In this document: piece by piece, positions 49,447 through 61,275 of the stretch | Position numbering within the stretch: the first letter of the stretch is position 1 | Layout: each line of letters starts with the position of its first letter | Assembly: GCF_020166105.1 (NCBI RefSeq) | Contig: NZ_JAIUJY010000006.1 | Coordinates: 289,093 to 353,092 of the forward strand | Direction: 5' to 3' | DNA from: Blastococcus sp. LR1 | GTDB lineage: Bacteria; Actinomycetota; Actinomycetes; Mycobacteriales; Geodermatophilaceae | Length of the DNA stretch: 64,000 nt | Position numbers and translations under genes: made by a program | The notes under the pieces: model-generated | Told to the model about the DNA's origin: nothing | Databases searched by the model: none | Seen by the model: the letters and a program-made list of their open reading frames with translations, nothing else

Positions 49447-51495
49447 ATGGCCGATCCGTCCACGTACCGCCCAGCGGTCGGCTCCATCCCGGAGAGCCCC
49501 GGGGTCTACAAGTTCCGCGACGCCAACGGTCGCGTCATCTACGTCGGCAAGGCCAAGAGCCTGCGCCAGCGGCTGAACAGCTACTTCGCCGACGTCGCCG
49601 GCCTGCACCCCCGCACCCGCCAGATGGTGACGACGGCGTCGAGCGTCGAGTGGACCGTGGTCGGCACCGAGGTGGAGGCGCTCCAGCTCGAGTACAACTG
49701 GATCAAGGAGTTCGATCCGCGGTTCAACGTCCGCTACCGCGACGACAAGAGCTACCCCTCCCTGGCGGTCACCCTCAACGAGGACTATCCGCGGCTGCAG
49801 GTGATGCGCGGACCCAAGAAGAAGGGCGTCCGCTACTTCGGCCCCTATGCCCACGCCTGGGCCATCCGCGAGACCCTGGACACGCTCACCCGGGTCTTCC
49901 CGGCGCGCACCTGCTCCAACGGCGTCTTCAAGCGGGCCGGGCAGATCGGCCGGCCGTGCCTGCTGGGCTACATCGGCAAGTGCGCCGCGCCCTGCGTCGA
50001 CCGGGTCAGCGCCGAGGAGCACCGCCAGATCGTCGACGACTTCTGCGACTTCATGGCCGGGCGCACCGACTCGATGATCCGGCGGCTCGAGCGCGAGATG
50101 GCCGAGGCCGCCGAGGCGATGGAGTACGAGAAGGCCGCCCGGCTGCGCGACGACCTCGGCGCGCTGAAGCGGGCCATGGAGAAGCAGGCGGTCGTCCTCG
50201 GTGACGGCACCGACGCCGACGTCGTCGCCTTCGCCCAGGACGACCTGGAGGCCGCGGTGCAGGTCTTCCACGTCCGCGGCGGGCGGGTGCGCGGGCAGCG
50301 CGGCTGGATCATCGACAAGGTCGAGGAGGTCAGCACCGGCGAGCTCGTCGAGCAGTTCCTCCTACAGGTCTACGGCGGGGTCGACGAGCAGACCGGCACC
50401 GGCGAGGCGGGGGAGGCCGTGCCCCGCGAGGTGCTCGTGCCGGAGCTGCCCGAGGACGCCGACGTCTACGTGGAGCTGCTCGAGGAGCTCCGGGGCGGCC
50501 GGGTGTCCCTGCGCGTGCCGCAGCGGGGCGACAAGCGGAGCCTGATGGAGACCGTCGAGCGCAACGCCAAGGAGTCCTTCGCCAGGCATCGGGTGAAGCG
50601 CTCCAGCGACCTCACCGCGCGTTCCCTGGCGCTGTCGGAGCTGCAGGAGGCCCTCGAGCTGCCGGACGCGCCGCTGCGGATCGAGTGCATCGACATCAGC
50701 CACGTGCAGGGCACCAATGTCGTGGCCTCGATGGTGGTGTTCGAGGACGGGCTGGCGAAGAAGTCCGACTACCGCCGGTTCTCCGTCACCAACGGCACCG
50801 ACGACACCGCCGCGATGGCGGAGGTCGTCCGGCGCCGGTTCGCCCGGCACCTCAAGGACGAGGCCGACCGCCGTGACGAGCAGGGGAACGCCGCCGAGGA
50901 GGGCCGTCCCCGCCGCTTCGCGTACCCGCCCAACCTGCTCGTCGTCGACGGCGGTGCCCCGCAGGTGGCGGCGGCCGCACGGTCGCTGGACGAGCTCGGC
51001 ATCGTCGACGTCGCCGTCTGCGGCCTGGCCAAGCGCATGGAGGAGGTGTGGCTGCCGGGGGAGAGCGACCCGGTGATCCTGCCGCGCACCTCCGAGGCGC
51101 TCTACCTGCTGCAGCGGGTGCGCGACGAGGCCCACCGCTTCGCGATCACCTATCACCGGCAGAAGCGGTCGACGAGCATGCTGGTGTCCCTGCTGGACGA
51201 CGTCCCGGGTCTCGGCGAGACCCGGCGGAAGGCGCTGATGAAGCAGTTCGGATCGCTCAAGAGGCTGCGCGCGGCCACGGTCGAGGAGCTGATGGAGGTT
51301 CCCGGCATCGGACGGCGGACGGCGGAGGCGGTCCAGACGGCGATCGCCGAGCCGGCCGACGCCGGAGCCACCGACGGCGCCGCGGTCGAGGACGCTGCCG
51401 TCGAGACCACTCTCGGCCCGCAGGGCGTCGCGGAGCAGGGCGATCCCCAGGTGGGGGCCGGCGCGACCGCCGAGGTCGGACGGGTGGCCTCGTGA
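49447..51495 (+). CDS. uvrC: Excinuclease ABC subunit C
   Basis: A 682-residue nuclease making both incisions in nucleotide excision repair. Domains in order: GIY-YIG nuclease ([27 protein letters not shown]), cysteine cluster region ([14 protein letters not shown]), UVR motif ([18 protein letters not shown]), RNase H-like nuclease ([30 protein letters not shown]) and a C-terminal double HhH ([24 protein letters not shown]). It ends with an acidic tail. Its stop overlaps rapZ in GTGA, giving the conserved uvrC-rapZ-yvcK-whiA operon. Confidence 0.97.
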   Translation: MADPSTYRPAVGSIPESPGVYKFRDANGRVIYVGKAKSLRQRLNSYFADVAGLHPRTRQMVTTASSVEWTVVGTEVEALQLEYNWIKEFDPRFNVRYRDDKSYPSLAVTLNEDYPRLQVMRGPKKKGVRYFGPYAHAWAIRETLDTLTRVFPARTCSNGVFKRAGQIGRPCLLGYIGKCAAPCVDRVSAEEHRQIVDDFCDFMAGRTDSMIRRLEREMAEAAEAMEYEKAARLRDDLGALKRAMEKQAVVLGDGTDADVVAFAQDDLEAAVQVFHVRGGRVRGQRGWIIDKVEEVSTGELVEQFLLQVYGGVDEQTGTGEAGEAVPREVLVPELPEDADVYVELLEELRGGRVSLRVPQRGDKRSLMETVERNAKESFARHRVKRSSDLTARSLALSELQEALELPDAPLRIECIDISHVQGTNVVASMVVFEDGLAKKSDYRRFSVTNGTDDTAAMAEVVRRRFARHLKDEADRRDEQGNAAEEGRPRRFAYPPNLLVVDGGAPQVAAAARSLDELGIVDVAVCGLAKRMEEVWLPGESDPVILPRTSEALYLLQRVRDEAHRFAITYHRQKRSTSMLVSLLDDVPGLGETRRKALMKQFGSLKRLRAATVEELMEVPGIGRRTAEAVQTAIAEPADAGATDGAAVEDAAVETTLGPQGVAEQGDPQVGAGATAEVGRVAS

Positions 51496-52466
51496 CGAAC
51501 GGACCCGACGTGACCGAGGGAGCGGAGCGGCCGATGGCCGACGACCCGGCACCGGTCGGACCGCAGAACGGGCTGTCCACGGCGCTCGACCCGGCGTCCA
51601 CCGAGACGCCGCCGCTCGAGGTCGTCGTCGTCACCGGCCTCTCCGGGGCGGGCAAGAACAGCGCGGGGCGGGTGCTGGAGGACCTCGGCTGGTTCGTCGT
51701 CGAGAACCTGCCGCCGGCGCTGCTGCTCCCCATGGTCGAGCTCGGCGCCCGCGGCGACGTGCGCCGGTTCGCCGCCGTCGTCGACGTGCGCAGCCGGGCC
51801 TTCTCCAGCGACCTGCAGGAGGCCATCCGGGTCATGTCCGAGGCCGGTCACCGGCCCCGCGTCGTCTACGTGCACGCTCGCGACGAGGTGCTGGTCCGGC
51901 GGTACGAGTCCAACCGCCGCGAGCACCCGTTGCAGGGCACCGGCACGCTGACCGACGGGATCACCGCCGAGCGGACCCTGCTCCGGGGCATCGCCGGCGA
52001 GGCCGACCTGTGGGTGGACACCAGCGACCTGAACGTCCATCAGCTGCGGGCCACCCTGGAGAACGCCTTCGCCCGCGAGGGCCGCACCCCGCCGCTCACG
52101 GCGACGGTGATGAGCTTCGGCTTCAAGTACGGGCTGCCGCTGGACGCCGACCTCGTCGTCGACGCGCGCTTCCTGCCCAATCCGCACTGGATCCCCGAGC
52201 TGCGCGCGCACAGCGGGCGCGACGCCGACGTGCGCGACTACGTGCTGGGGCAGCCCGGCGCCGAGGACTTCCTCGACCGCTACATCGAGGTGCTCCGCCT
52301 GCTCGTGCCCGGCTACCGCCGCGAGGGCAAGCGCTATCTCACGCTGGCGGTCGGCTGCACCGGGGGGAAGCATCGCAGCGTGGCCATCGCCGAGGAGTTC
52401 GCCCGCCGGCTCAGCGCCGAGGGCGTGGCCGCGGTCGCCCGGCACCGCGACCTGGGTCGCGAGTAG
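51492..52466 (+). CDS. rapZ: RapZ/YvcJ-family nucleotide-binding protein
   Basis: A 324-residue protein; the first ~40 residues are a variable extension. The P-loop reads [21 protein letters not shown], so Asn follows the lysine where Ser/Thr is canonical. [15 protein letters not shown], the [11 protein letters not shown] motif and [26 protein letters not shown] follow. The C-terminal RNA-binding-type domain has [21 protein letters not shown]. In other bacteria it controls glucosamine-6-phosphate synthase mRNA or cell-wall metabolism; its actinobacterial role is less defined. It overlaps uvrC (GTGA) and yvcK (TAGTG). Confidence 0.93.
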   Translation: MTNGPDVTEGAERPMADDPAPVGPQNGLSTALDPASTETPPLEVVVVTGLSGAGKNSAGRVLEDLGWFVVENLPPALLLPMVELGARGDVRRFAAVVDVRSRAFSSDLQEAIRVMSEAGHRPRVVYVHARDEVLVRRYESNRREHPLQGTGTLTDGITAERTLLRGIAGEADLWVDTSDLNVHQLRATLENAFAREGRTPPLTATVMSFGFKYGLPLDADLVVDARFLPNPHWIPELRAHSGRDADVRDYVLGQPGAEDFLDRYIEVLRLLVPGYRREGKRYLTLAVGCTGGKHRSVAIAEEFARRLSAEGVAAVARHRDLGRE

Positions 52467-53434
52467 TGGCCGGCGCACCGGTGTCCGGGCAGCCGCCCCG
52501 GGTCGTGGCGTTCGGAGGCGGCCACGGGCTGGCCGCGGCGCTGGCCGCGTGGGCGCGGATCACCCCCGAGCTGACGGCGGTGGTGACGGTCGCCGACGAC
52601 GGCGGCTCGTCCGGCCGCATCCGCCGGGAGATGCCGGTGCTGCCGCCGGGGGACCTGCGCATGGCGCTGACCGCCCTCGCCGGGCAGGACGCGCGCACCC
52701 GGCTGGTCGCGGACCTGCTCCAGCACCGGCTGGGCGGGAGCGGCGCCCTGGCCGGCCACCCGGTCGGCAACCTGGTGCTCACCGGCCTTGTGGAGATGCA
52801 CGGCGGGGATACGGTGCGTGCCCTCGACGAGCTCGGCGGCATGATCGGCGCCCGAGGCCGGGTCCTGCCGATGGCCGACGTCCCCCTGGACCTGGTGGCC
52901 CGGGTGGAGAGCACCGACCCCGACGACCCTGCCCGCACGCGCCGGATCCGCGGGCAGGTGGCGATCGCGACGACGCCCGGACGGGTGCGCGACATCGCGC
53001 TCTCGCCGGCGGACCCGCCGGTCAACCCCGCGGTGCTCGAGGCGATCGCGGCGGCCGACGTCGTCTCCCTCGGGCCCGGATCCTGGTACACCTCGGTGTT
53101 GCCGCACCTGCTGGTTCCGCAACTGCGGGCCGCGCTGGCCGTGGCGCGAGCGAAGGTGGTGGTGGTCCTGAACCTGGAGCCCCAGCCCGGTGAGACGGAC
53201 GGTTTCTCCCCGGAGGAGCATCTGTCCGTGCTGCAGGCGCACCTCGGCGGAGTGGCGTTGCACAGCGTGATCGCGGATGCTGACTCGGTAGTTGACCGCC
53301 GTGGTCTGCTGGACGCAGCGAGAACCTGCGGCGCCGAACTCCTGCTGGCTCCTGTGGCCGAGCCGGACGGGGCGCCGCGGCACGATCCCGAACGTCTGTC
53401 GGCCGCGCTGGCGTCGGTGGTCGGTCGGCGGTGA
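52466..53434 (+). CDS. yvcK: YvcK/CofD-like UDP-sugar-binding protein
   Basis: A 322-residue protein of the gluconeogenesis-factor/CofD-like family. It shows VVAFGGGHGLAAAL, VVTVADDGGSSGRIRREM, LPPGDLRMALTALA, HPVGNLVLTGLVEM, ADVVSLGPGSWYTSVLPHLLVP and VVVLNLEPQPGETDGF. YvcK proteins bind UDP-GlcNAc and influence cell shape and carbon-source-dependent wall synthesis. GTG 52466 shares one base with the rapZ stop. Its frame was chosen for the family-typical PRVVAFGGGHG start. Confidence 0.93.
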   Translation: MAGAPVSGQPPRVVAFGGGHGLAAALAAWARITPELTAVVTVADDGGSSGRIRREMPVLPPGDLRMALTALAGQDARTRLVADLLQHRLGGSGALAGHPVGNLVLTGLVEMHGGDTVRALDELGGMIGARGRVLPMADVPLDLVARVESTDPDDPARTRRIRGQVAIATTPGRVRDIALSPADPPVNPAVLEAIAAADVVSLGPGSWYTSVLPHLLVPQLRAALAVARAKVVVVLNLEPQPGETDGFSPEEHLSVLQAHLGGVALHSVIADADSVVDRRGLLDAARTCGAELLLAPVAEPDGAPRHDPERLSAALASVVGRR

Positions 53435-53568
53435 AGGAGTAGAGCTGTTCGACCGGGTAACGGTAGGCACGGCCGCCTGGGCGGCACGAGGGGGAAGGGG
53501 ACGGCGTACATGACGCTGACCCGAATGCTGGGGACGGGATGCCCCGGCGCGACGTGGGGGTGGACAGC

Positions 53569-54549
53569 ATGGCGATGACCGCCATGGTGAAGGACGAGCT
53601 CTCCCGGGTGGAGTGCACGAAGACCTCCGAGCGCAAGGCCGAGGTGACCGCGCTGCTGCGGTTCTCCGGCGGCCTGCACATCGTCGGCGGCCGGGTGGTG
53701 ATCGAGGCGGAGCTGGACACCGGCTCGGTGGCCCGGCGGCTGCGCCGCGACATCAGCGAGGTCTACGGCTACACGAGCGGCGTGAGCGTGCTCGCCGGCG
53801 GGAACATCCGCCGCGGCGTGCGCTACCTCGTCCGCATCGCCAAGCACGGAGAGGGGCTGGCCCGGCAGACCGGGCTGGTCGACCAGCGGGGCCGGCCCGT
53901 CCGCGGACTGCCCCCGGCCGTCGTCTCCGGGAGCATCCCCGACGCCGAGGCCGCCTGGCGGGGCGCCTTCCTGGCGCACGGCTCGCTGACCGAGCCCGGG
54001 CGCTCGTCGTCCCTCGAGGTGACCTGCCCCGGCCCGGAGGCCGCGATGGCGCTCGTCGGTGCCGCCCGTCGTCTCGGCATCGCCGCGAAGGCCCGCGAGG
54101 TCCGCGGGGCCGATCGCGTGGTGGTCCGGGACGGTGACGCGATCAGCGCGCTGCTCACCCGCATGGGCGCGCACGACGCCGTCCTCGCGTGGGAGGAGCG
54201 GCGGATGCGCCGCGAGGTCCGGGCGACCGCCAACCGGCTGGCCAACTTCGACGACGCGAACCTGCGCCGCTCGGCCCGGGCCGCCGTCGCCGCCAGTGCG
54301 CGCGTGGAGCGGGCGCTGGAGATCCTCGGCCAGGACGCGCCCGAGCACCTGCTCGTCGCCGGCCGGCTGCGGCTGGAGTTCGGTCAGGCGTCCCTGGAGG
54401 AGCTCGGCCAGCGCGCCGACCCGCCCATGACGAAGGACGCTGTTGCCGGGCGCATAAGGCGTCTCCTGGCGATGGCGGACAAGCGGGCCAAGGACCTCGG
54501 CATCCCCGACACGGAGTCCGTCGTCACCGACGACATGCTCGCCCAGTAG
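53569..54549 (+). CDS. whiA: Sporulation/cell-division regulator WhiA
   Basis: A 326-residue protein starting [18 protein letters not shown]. The N-terminal part is a LAGLIDADG homing-endonuclease-like fold ([44 protein letters not shown]). The C-terminal part is a DNA-binding HTH ([34 protein letters not shown]). In Streptomyces it activates division and sporulation genes with WhiB. It is the last gene of uvrC-rapZ-yvcK-whiA, 134 bases after yvcK, and is followed by a strong U-tract terminator. Confidence 0.95.
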   Translation: MAMTAMVKDELSRVECTKTSERKAEVTALLRFSGGLHIVGGRVVIEAELDTGSVARRLRRDISEVYGYTSGVSVLAGGNIRRGVRYLVRIAKHGEGLARQTGLVDQRGRPVRGLPPAVVSGSIPDAEAAWRGAFLAHGSLTEPGRSSSLEVTCPGPEAAMALVGAARRLGIAAKAREVRGADRVVVRDGDAISALLTRMGAHDAVLAWEERRMRREVRATANRLANFDDANLRRSARAAVAASARVERALEILGQDAPEHLLVAGRLRLEFGQASLEELGQRADPPMTKDAVAGRIRRLLAMADKRAKDLGIPDTESVVTDDMLAQ

Positions 54550-54570
54550 CGAAACGGCCCACAGCTTCTC

Positions 54571-54629
54571 GTCCTGGCTCACCTTCAAGCGTCCTGGCTC
54601 ATCGTCGATGATGAGCCAGGACGCTTTTT
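54571..54629 (+). terminator. Intrinsic terminator with U-tract after whiA
   Basis: A 16-17-bp stem, 54587-54603 with 54610-54626, running into TTTTT (54625-54629). GTCCTGGCTCA at 54571-54581 repeats the left arm (54591-54601), so an alternative hairpin with the right arm is possible. A U-tract is unusual in this GC-rich sequence. Confidence 0.9.
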
Positions 54630-54671
54630 GATCAGGTGGGCTGATCAACAGGGTGAGGTGCCGTCGCCTGA

Positions 54672-56980
<2,309 letters not shown>

Positions 56981-56991
56981 ACGGGGAGATC

Positions 56992-57780
56992 ATGGCCACC
57001 GCCACCCGCCGGCCGCTCATCGCCGGCAACTGGAAGATGAACCTGAACCACCTGGAGGCCATCGGGCTGGTCCAGAAGGTCGTGTTCAGTCTGAAGGACA
57101 AGGAGATGGAGGCGGCCGAGGTCGTCGTCCTCCCTCCGTTCACGGCGCTGCGCAGTGTCCAGACCCTGGTCGCCGGCGACAAGCTGGCCATCGGGTACGG
57201 CGCGCAGGACCTCTCCACCCAGGACTCCGGCGCCTACACCGGCGAGGTCAGCGGCAGCATGCTGGCCGCCCTCGCCTGCGCCTACGTCACGGTCGGCCAC
57301 TCCGAGCGCCGTGCGCTGCACGGCGAGGACGACGCCGTGGTGGCCACCAAGGTGCAGGCCGCCATGCGGCACGGTCTGGTGCCGATCCTGTGCGTGGGGG
57401 AGGGGCTGGACATCCGCAAGGCGGGCACCCACGTCGCCCACTGCACCGCGCAGCTCGACGCCGCGCTCGAGGGGCTCACGGCCGAGCAGGTGCAGGGCTT
57501 CGTGATCGCCTACGAGCCGGTGTGGGCCATCGGGACCGGTGAGGTCGCCACCCCCGAGGATGCGCAGGAGGTCTGCGGGGCACTCCGGGAGCGGCTCGCC
57601 GGGCGATTCGGACCGGAGACGGCCGCTGTCGTCCGTATCCTCTACGGCGGGTCGGTGAAGGCCGCGAGCACGGCCGGGATCCTGGCCGGCGCGGACATCG
57701 ACGGCGCGCTCGTCGGTGGTGCCAGCCTGGACGCCGACGAGTTCGCACAGATCTGTCGGATCGCCGCCGGCGGTAGCTGA
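56992..57780 (+). CDS. tpiA: Triosephosphate isomerase
   Basis: A 262-residue TIM-barrel enzyme interconverting dihydroxyacetone phosphate and glyceraldehyde-3-phosphate. Catalytic residues are all present: Lys in AGNWKMNLN, His in VGHSERRAL and Glu in [11 protein letters not shown]. The phosphate loop is [17 protein letters not shown] precedes ATG 56992, 11 bases after the pgk stop. Confidence 0.97.
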   Translation: MATATRRPLIAGNWKMNLNHLEAIGLVQKVVFSLKDKEMEAAEVVVLPPFTALRSVQTLVAGDKLAIGYGAQDLSTQDSGAYTGEVSGSMLAALACAYVTVGHSERRALHGEDDAVVATKVQAAMRHGLVPILCVGEGLDIRKAGTHVAHCTAQLDAALEGLTAEQVQGFVIAYEPVWAIGTGEVATPEDAQEVCGALRERLAGRFGPETAAVVRILYGGSVKAASTAGILAGADIDGALVGGASLDADEFAQICRIAAGGS

Positions 57781-57828
57781 AACCCTGCTGCCCGCCACGG
57801 CCGGACACGGGGTGGGGGCGGGCAGCAG

Positions 57829-59604
57829 GTGCAGCAGGCCCTGGAACGACTGGCCGAGCGCCTTCCGACGTGGGCCAGGGGCTGGTCCCGACGCCGGATC
57901 CTGGCGTCCGGGGCGGTGCTGCTGCTCGTCGTCGTCCTCGCGGTCAGCTGCCTCGGCGGCGCCGGAGGACGGGCGGACGTGCCGGTCCTGGCCGACGGCG
58001 CCGACGTCGCGGTCGACGGCAAGCGCTCGCCGTCGGACAGCACCGGTGGCACGTTGCGCCTGGTCGCTCCCGAGATCGACAGCCTCGATCCCCAGCGCTC
58101 CTACTCCCCGGGCGTCTGGAACCTGATGCGGCTCTACACCCGCACGCTCGTCACGTACTCCGCCGAGCCGGGGAAGACCGATCAGGTGGTGCCCGACCTG
58201 GCCACCGACCTCGGCACCGTCTCCGAGGACGGCCTGCTGTGGACCTTCACCCTGCGCGAGGGCATCCGGTTCGAGAACGGCCGCGAGATCACGGCCGCGG
58301 ACGTCAAGTACGGCATCCAGCGGTCCTTCGCCTCGGACGTGATCGTCGGCGGGCCCACCTACGTCGTCGACCTCCTGGACGACCCGGCCAACCCGTACCC
58401 GGGGCCGTACTCCAAGGAGGAGGACGACCCGGACCTCGTCTCGATCGCGACGCCCGACCCGCGCACCATCGTCTTCCGGCTGCGCGTTCCGCAGCCCGAC
58501 TTCCCGTACGTCCTCGCCCTGCCGTCGAGCAGCCCGGTGCCGGCCGAGGTCGACACCGGTGCGCAGTACGGCGTGGACCCGGTGTCGTCCGGCCCGTACG
58601 CGATCACCTCGGTCGACCCCGAGGCCGGCATCCTGCTGGAGCGCAACCCGGCATGGGACGCCGCCACCGACGAGGTGCGCACGGCCCTCCCGGACAACGT
58701 CGTCGTCCGCACGGGGCTGTCGGGGCTGGAGCGGGACCAGGCGCTGCTCGCCGGCTCCGCCGACATCGACATCGCGGGCACGGGAGTGCAGGCGCCGACC
58801 TCCGCCCGCCTGACCAGCGACGACGACGAACCGCTGCGGGACCGGGTCGACGACGTGACCACCGGGGCGTTGCGGGTCCTGGCGCTCCCCACCGACGTCG
58901 CGCCGATGAACGACGCGAACTGCCGGGCGGCCGTCGCCGCGGCCATCGACCGGAAGGGCGTGCAGACGGTCCTCGGCGGAGCGACGGAAGCGGTCCGGAG
59001 CTCGCAGCTGTGGCCGCGAGGGCTGGACGGCGGCCCCGAGCAGAGCGACGACGGGCCGGATCCCGGTGCGGCGCGCGCGGCCCTCGAGAGCTGCGGCCAG
59101 CCGGAGGGCTTCAGCACGGTGCTCGCAGTCGCCGACGTGGCGGCCAGCCTGGAGCTCGCCGAGGAGATCGCCGGGCAGCTCGGGGAGGTGGGCATCGACG
59201 TCGAGGTGCGCCCGCTGGATCCGGCCGCGTTCTACGCCACCGAGGTGGGCAACCCGGACAGCGTGGCACGCAACGGGTACGGCATCGTGCTCGCGACCCG
59301 CACCACGGACTTCCCGACCCCCGGCTCGTTCCTGGTGCCGCTGGTCGACGGCCGCAGCGTGCGCACGGTGGGCAACACGAACTACGCCCGGCTGAACGAC
59401 CCGGCCGTCAACACCCTCGTCGACGAGGCGCGGGGGAGCGGTCCCGGCTCCTGGCGTGACGTCGCCGAGGCGGTCCGCGACACGGCCGCCTACGTGCCCC
59501 TGGCCGAGACCCGGATCCAGTTGGTGGCGGGACAGCGGCTGCGCAACGGCGTCGTGATGCGGCCCTACGCCAGCTACGACGTCGCCACCGCCGGCGTCCG
59601 CTGA
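57829..59604 (+). CDS. ABC-type peptide/nickel solute-binding protein (family 5), orphan
   Basis: A 591-residue exported protein. A basic N-terminus with SRRRIL precedes a hydrophobic helix ending VLAVSCLGG, a weak lipobox (Ala at -3), so it may be a lipoprotein or simply anchored. The SBP_bac_5 domain is clear: LRLVAPEIDSLDPQRSY, LATDLGTVSEDGLLWTFTLREGIRFENGREITAADVKYG-type segment, and VRPYASYD-like end. It starts 48 bases after tpiA but has no permease or ATPase beside it. Substrate unknown. Confidence 0.88.
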   Translation: MQQALERLAERLPTWARGWSRRRILASGAVLLLVVVLAVSCLGGAGGRADVPVLADGADVAVDGKRSPSDSTGGTLRLVAPEIDSLDPQRSYSPGVWNLMRLYTRTLVTYSAEPGKTDQVVPDLATDLGTVSEDGLLWTFTLREGIRFENGREITAADVKYGIQRSFASDVIVGGPTYVVDLLDDPANPYPGPYSKEEDDPDLVSIATPDPRTIVFRLRVPQPDFPYVLALPSSSPVPAEVDTGAQYGVDPVSSGPYAITSVDPEAGILLERNPAWDAATDEVRTALPDNVVVRTGLSGLERDQALLAGSADIDIAGTGVQAPTSARLTSDDDEPLRDRVDDVTTGALRVLALPTDVAPMNDANCRAAVAAAIDRKGVQTVLGGATEAVRSSQLWPRGLDGGPEQSDDGPDPGAARAALESCGQPEGFSTVLAVADVAASLELAEEIAGQLGEVGIDVEVRPLDPAAFYATEVGNPDSVARNGYGIVLATRTTDFPTPGSFLVPLVDGRSVRTVGNTNYARLNDPAVNTLVDEARGSGPGSWRDVAEAVRDTAAYVPLAETRIQLVAGQRLRNGVVMRPYASYDVATAGVR

Positions 59605-59645
59605 GCCTGCAGCCTCACCTCGCCGGTCTCCGCAGGGTCGTCGGC

Positions 59646-59651
59646 TAGGCT
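59646..59651 (+). promoter_or_regulatory. Candidate -10 of secG
   Basis: TAGGCT about 55 bases upstream of the secG start; no convincing -35. Confidence 0.35.
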
Positions 59652-59705
59652 CTGGGGCGAGAGCTGGCGTCCCTCGCCGGTCGTCGAGCGTTTCCGGAGA
59701 GGTCA

Positions 59706-59936
59706 ATGGAGCTGGTGCTCAACGTGCTGCTGGTGCTCACCAGCACGCTCCTCGTGGTTCTCATCCTGCTGCACCGCGGCAAGGGTGGCGGTCTGTCCTC
59801 GATGTTCGGCGGCGCCGCGTCGTCCTCGCTGTCGGGCTCGTCGGTCGTCGAGAAGAACCTGAACCGGCTGACCGTCTTCACCGCCCTGGTCTGGACCGTC
59901 TGCATCGTCGGCCTCGGGATCCTGATCAAGATCTGA
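59706..59936 (+). CDS. secG: Preprotein translocase subunit SecG
   Basis: A 76-residue membrane protein of the Sec translocon. Two helices (LVLNVLLVLTSTLLVVLILLH and FTALVWTVCIVGLGILI) flank the conserved cytoplasmic loop HRGKGGGLSSMFGG. GGAGAGG precedes ATG 59706. Its place after tpiA is the usual actinobacterial order. Confidence 0.95.
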   Translation: MELVLNVLLVLTSTLLVVLILLHRGKGGGLSSMFGGAASSSLSGSSVVEKNLNRLTVFTALVWTVCIVGLGILIKI

Positions 59937-60057
59937 TCGAAGGACCCTGCTACCCCCCTCGCTCGAGGGCTCGCGCCGGGTCCCGGCAACAGGGCCGGTC
60001 CAGGACGTCCTGATCGAACGGGACGAAATCGTGACCGGAGGAACCGCTTCGAACCCC

Positions 60058-60063
60058 TAGACT
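60058..60063 (+). promoter_or_regulatory. Candidate -10 of rbpA
   Basis: TAGACT about 57 bases upstream of the rbpA start. A GGAAC at 60040-60044 recalls a SigR -35, but no GTT follows at the required distance. Confidence 0.35.
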
Positions 60064-60119
60064 CCCTCTACGCGGTGATCGGCGTCACCGCAACCTGGGG
60101 CGACGATCAGGGGGCGCAC

Positions 60120-60461
60120 GTGGCTGGTGGCAATGCGATCCGGGGGTCCCGGGTCGGTGCGGGTCCGATGGGCGAGGTCGAACGGGGCGAGGCGGCACCA
60201 CGGCGCCGCATCCCGTTCTGGTGCGCCAACGGGCACGAGACGCGGGTGGTGCTGGCCAGCGAGGCCGACGTCCCCGAGTTCTGGGACTGCCCGCGCTGCG
60301 GGCTGCCCGCCGGGCAGGACCGCGAGGAGCCGCCGGCGGCTCCGCGGAACGAGCCGTACAAGACGCACCTGGCGTACGTCCGCGAGCGGCGCACCGACGC
60401 CGATGGCGACGCGCTCCTGCAGGAGGCCCTCGACCGGCTGCGGATGCGCCGCGGGGGCTGA
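60120..60461 (+). CDS. rbpA: RNA polymerase-binding protein RbpA
   Basis: A 113-residue actinobacterial transcription factor that binds sigma-A/B and RNA polymerase and stabilises open complexes. It begins VAGGNAIRGSRVGAGPMGEVERGE (the core-interacting tail). It carries a zinc-ribbon-like region (PFWCANGHETRVV and WDCPRCGLPAG) and ends with the sigma-interaction region KTHLAYVRERRTDADGDALLQEAL. GTG 60120 has GGGGG upstream. Confidence 0.95.
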   Translation: MAGGNAIRGSRVGAGPMGEVERGEAAPRRRIPFWCANGHETRVVLASEADVPEFWDCPRCGLPAGQDREEPPAAPRNEPYKTHLAYVRERRTDADGDALLQEALDRLRMRRGG

Positions 60462-60462
60462 G

Positions 60463-61275
60463 TCAGTCCTCCGATCGCGGTAGCCGGCTCGCGGCCGCCG
60501 CATCGAGCAACCACCGGGTGGCCCGGGTGCCGTGCACCCCGGCTGCCGGGAGCTCCTGGGAGGAGGCTCCGGCCAGCGCACGGGCGACGGCCGGCGCCTT
60601 CTCCGCACCGGAGGCGATCATCCAGATCTCCTCCGCGGTGTTGATCGCGCTGAACCCGAGGCTGATTCGGGTGGGTGGTGGCTTGGGGCAGTCGCGCACC
60701 GCGAACACGGGGCGCTGATCGGTCGCGGCCGGCGAGTCCGGGAAGATCGAGGCGGTGTGGCCCTCGGGGCCCATCCCCAGCAGCAGGACGTCGAACCGCG
60801 GCAGGTCCCGACCCTCGGCCGCGTACTCGCGCAGCTCGCCGAGGTGGTCCTCCGCCGCCTCCTCGGGCGTGCCGAAGGCGTCCGACGCGGGCATCGCGTG
60901 CACCCGGAACGACGGCAGGTCGAGCCGGTCGAGCAGCGCCTGGCGGGCCTGTCGCTCGTTCCGCTCGTCGGAGTCGGCGGGCACGAAGCGCTCGTCGCCC
61001 CACCAGAAGTCGACGGCGGACCAGTCGACGACCTCGCGCACCGGCTCGGTGACCAACCCGGCCACGTGCTCCAGGACGGCGATGCCGATCCCGCCGCCGG
61101 TCAGCACGACCGACGCGGTGCCGTGCACCGCCTGCGCGGCGGCGAGCCGGGCCACCAGCGCCTGCGCGACCGATCGCGCCAGCCGGTCGGCGTCGGGCTC
61201 GATGACGACCTGCGGGGTCGGTCGGCCGTCGTCGCCCAGCTCGGCGGCGACGCGGTCGCCGGGGGAGAGGCTCAC
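60463..61275 (-). CDS. pgl: 6-phosphogluconolactonase
   Basis: A 270-residue cytoplasmic enzyme hydrolysing 6-phosphogluconolactone, second step of the oxidative pentose phosphate pathway. Family elements are VVLTGGGIGIAVLEHVA, WWGDERFVPADSDERNERQARQALL, FDVLLLGMGPEGHTASIFPDSPA and ATRWLLDAAA. GTG 61275 overlaps the opcA stop in GTGA. It ends two bases from the convergent rbpA stop. Confidence 0.95.
   Translation of the reverse strand: MSLSPGDRVAAELGDDGRPTPQVVIEPDADRLARSVAQALVARLAAAQAVHGTASVVLTGGGIGIAVLEHVAGLVTEPVREVVDWSAVDFWWGDERFVPADSDERNERQARQALLDRLDLPSFRVHAMPASDAFGTPEEAAEDHLGELREYAAEGRDLPRFDVLLLGMGPEGHTASIFPDSPAATDQRPVFAVRDCPKPPPTRISLGFSAINTAEEIWMIASGAEKAPAVARALAGASSQELPAAGVHGTRATRWLLDAAAASRLPRSED

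Noticed and set aside
60040..60063. SigR-type promoter for rbpA (as in Streptomyces)
   Set aside because: A GGAAC is present but no GTT follows at the required 18-19 bases.
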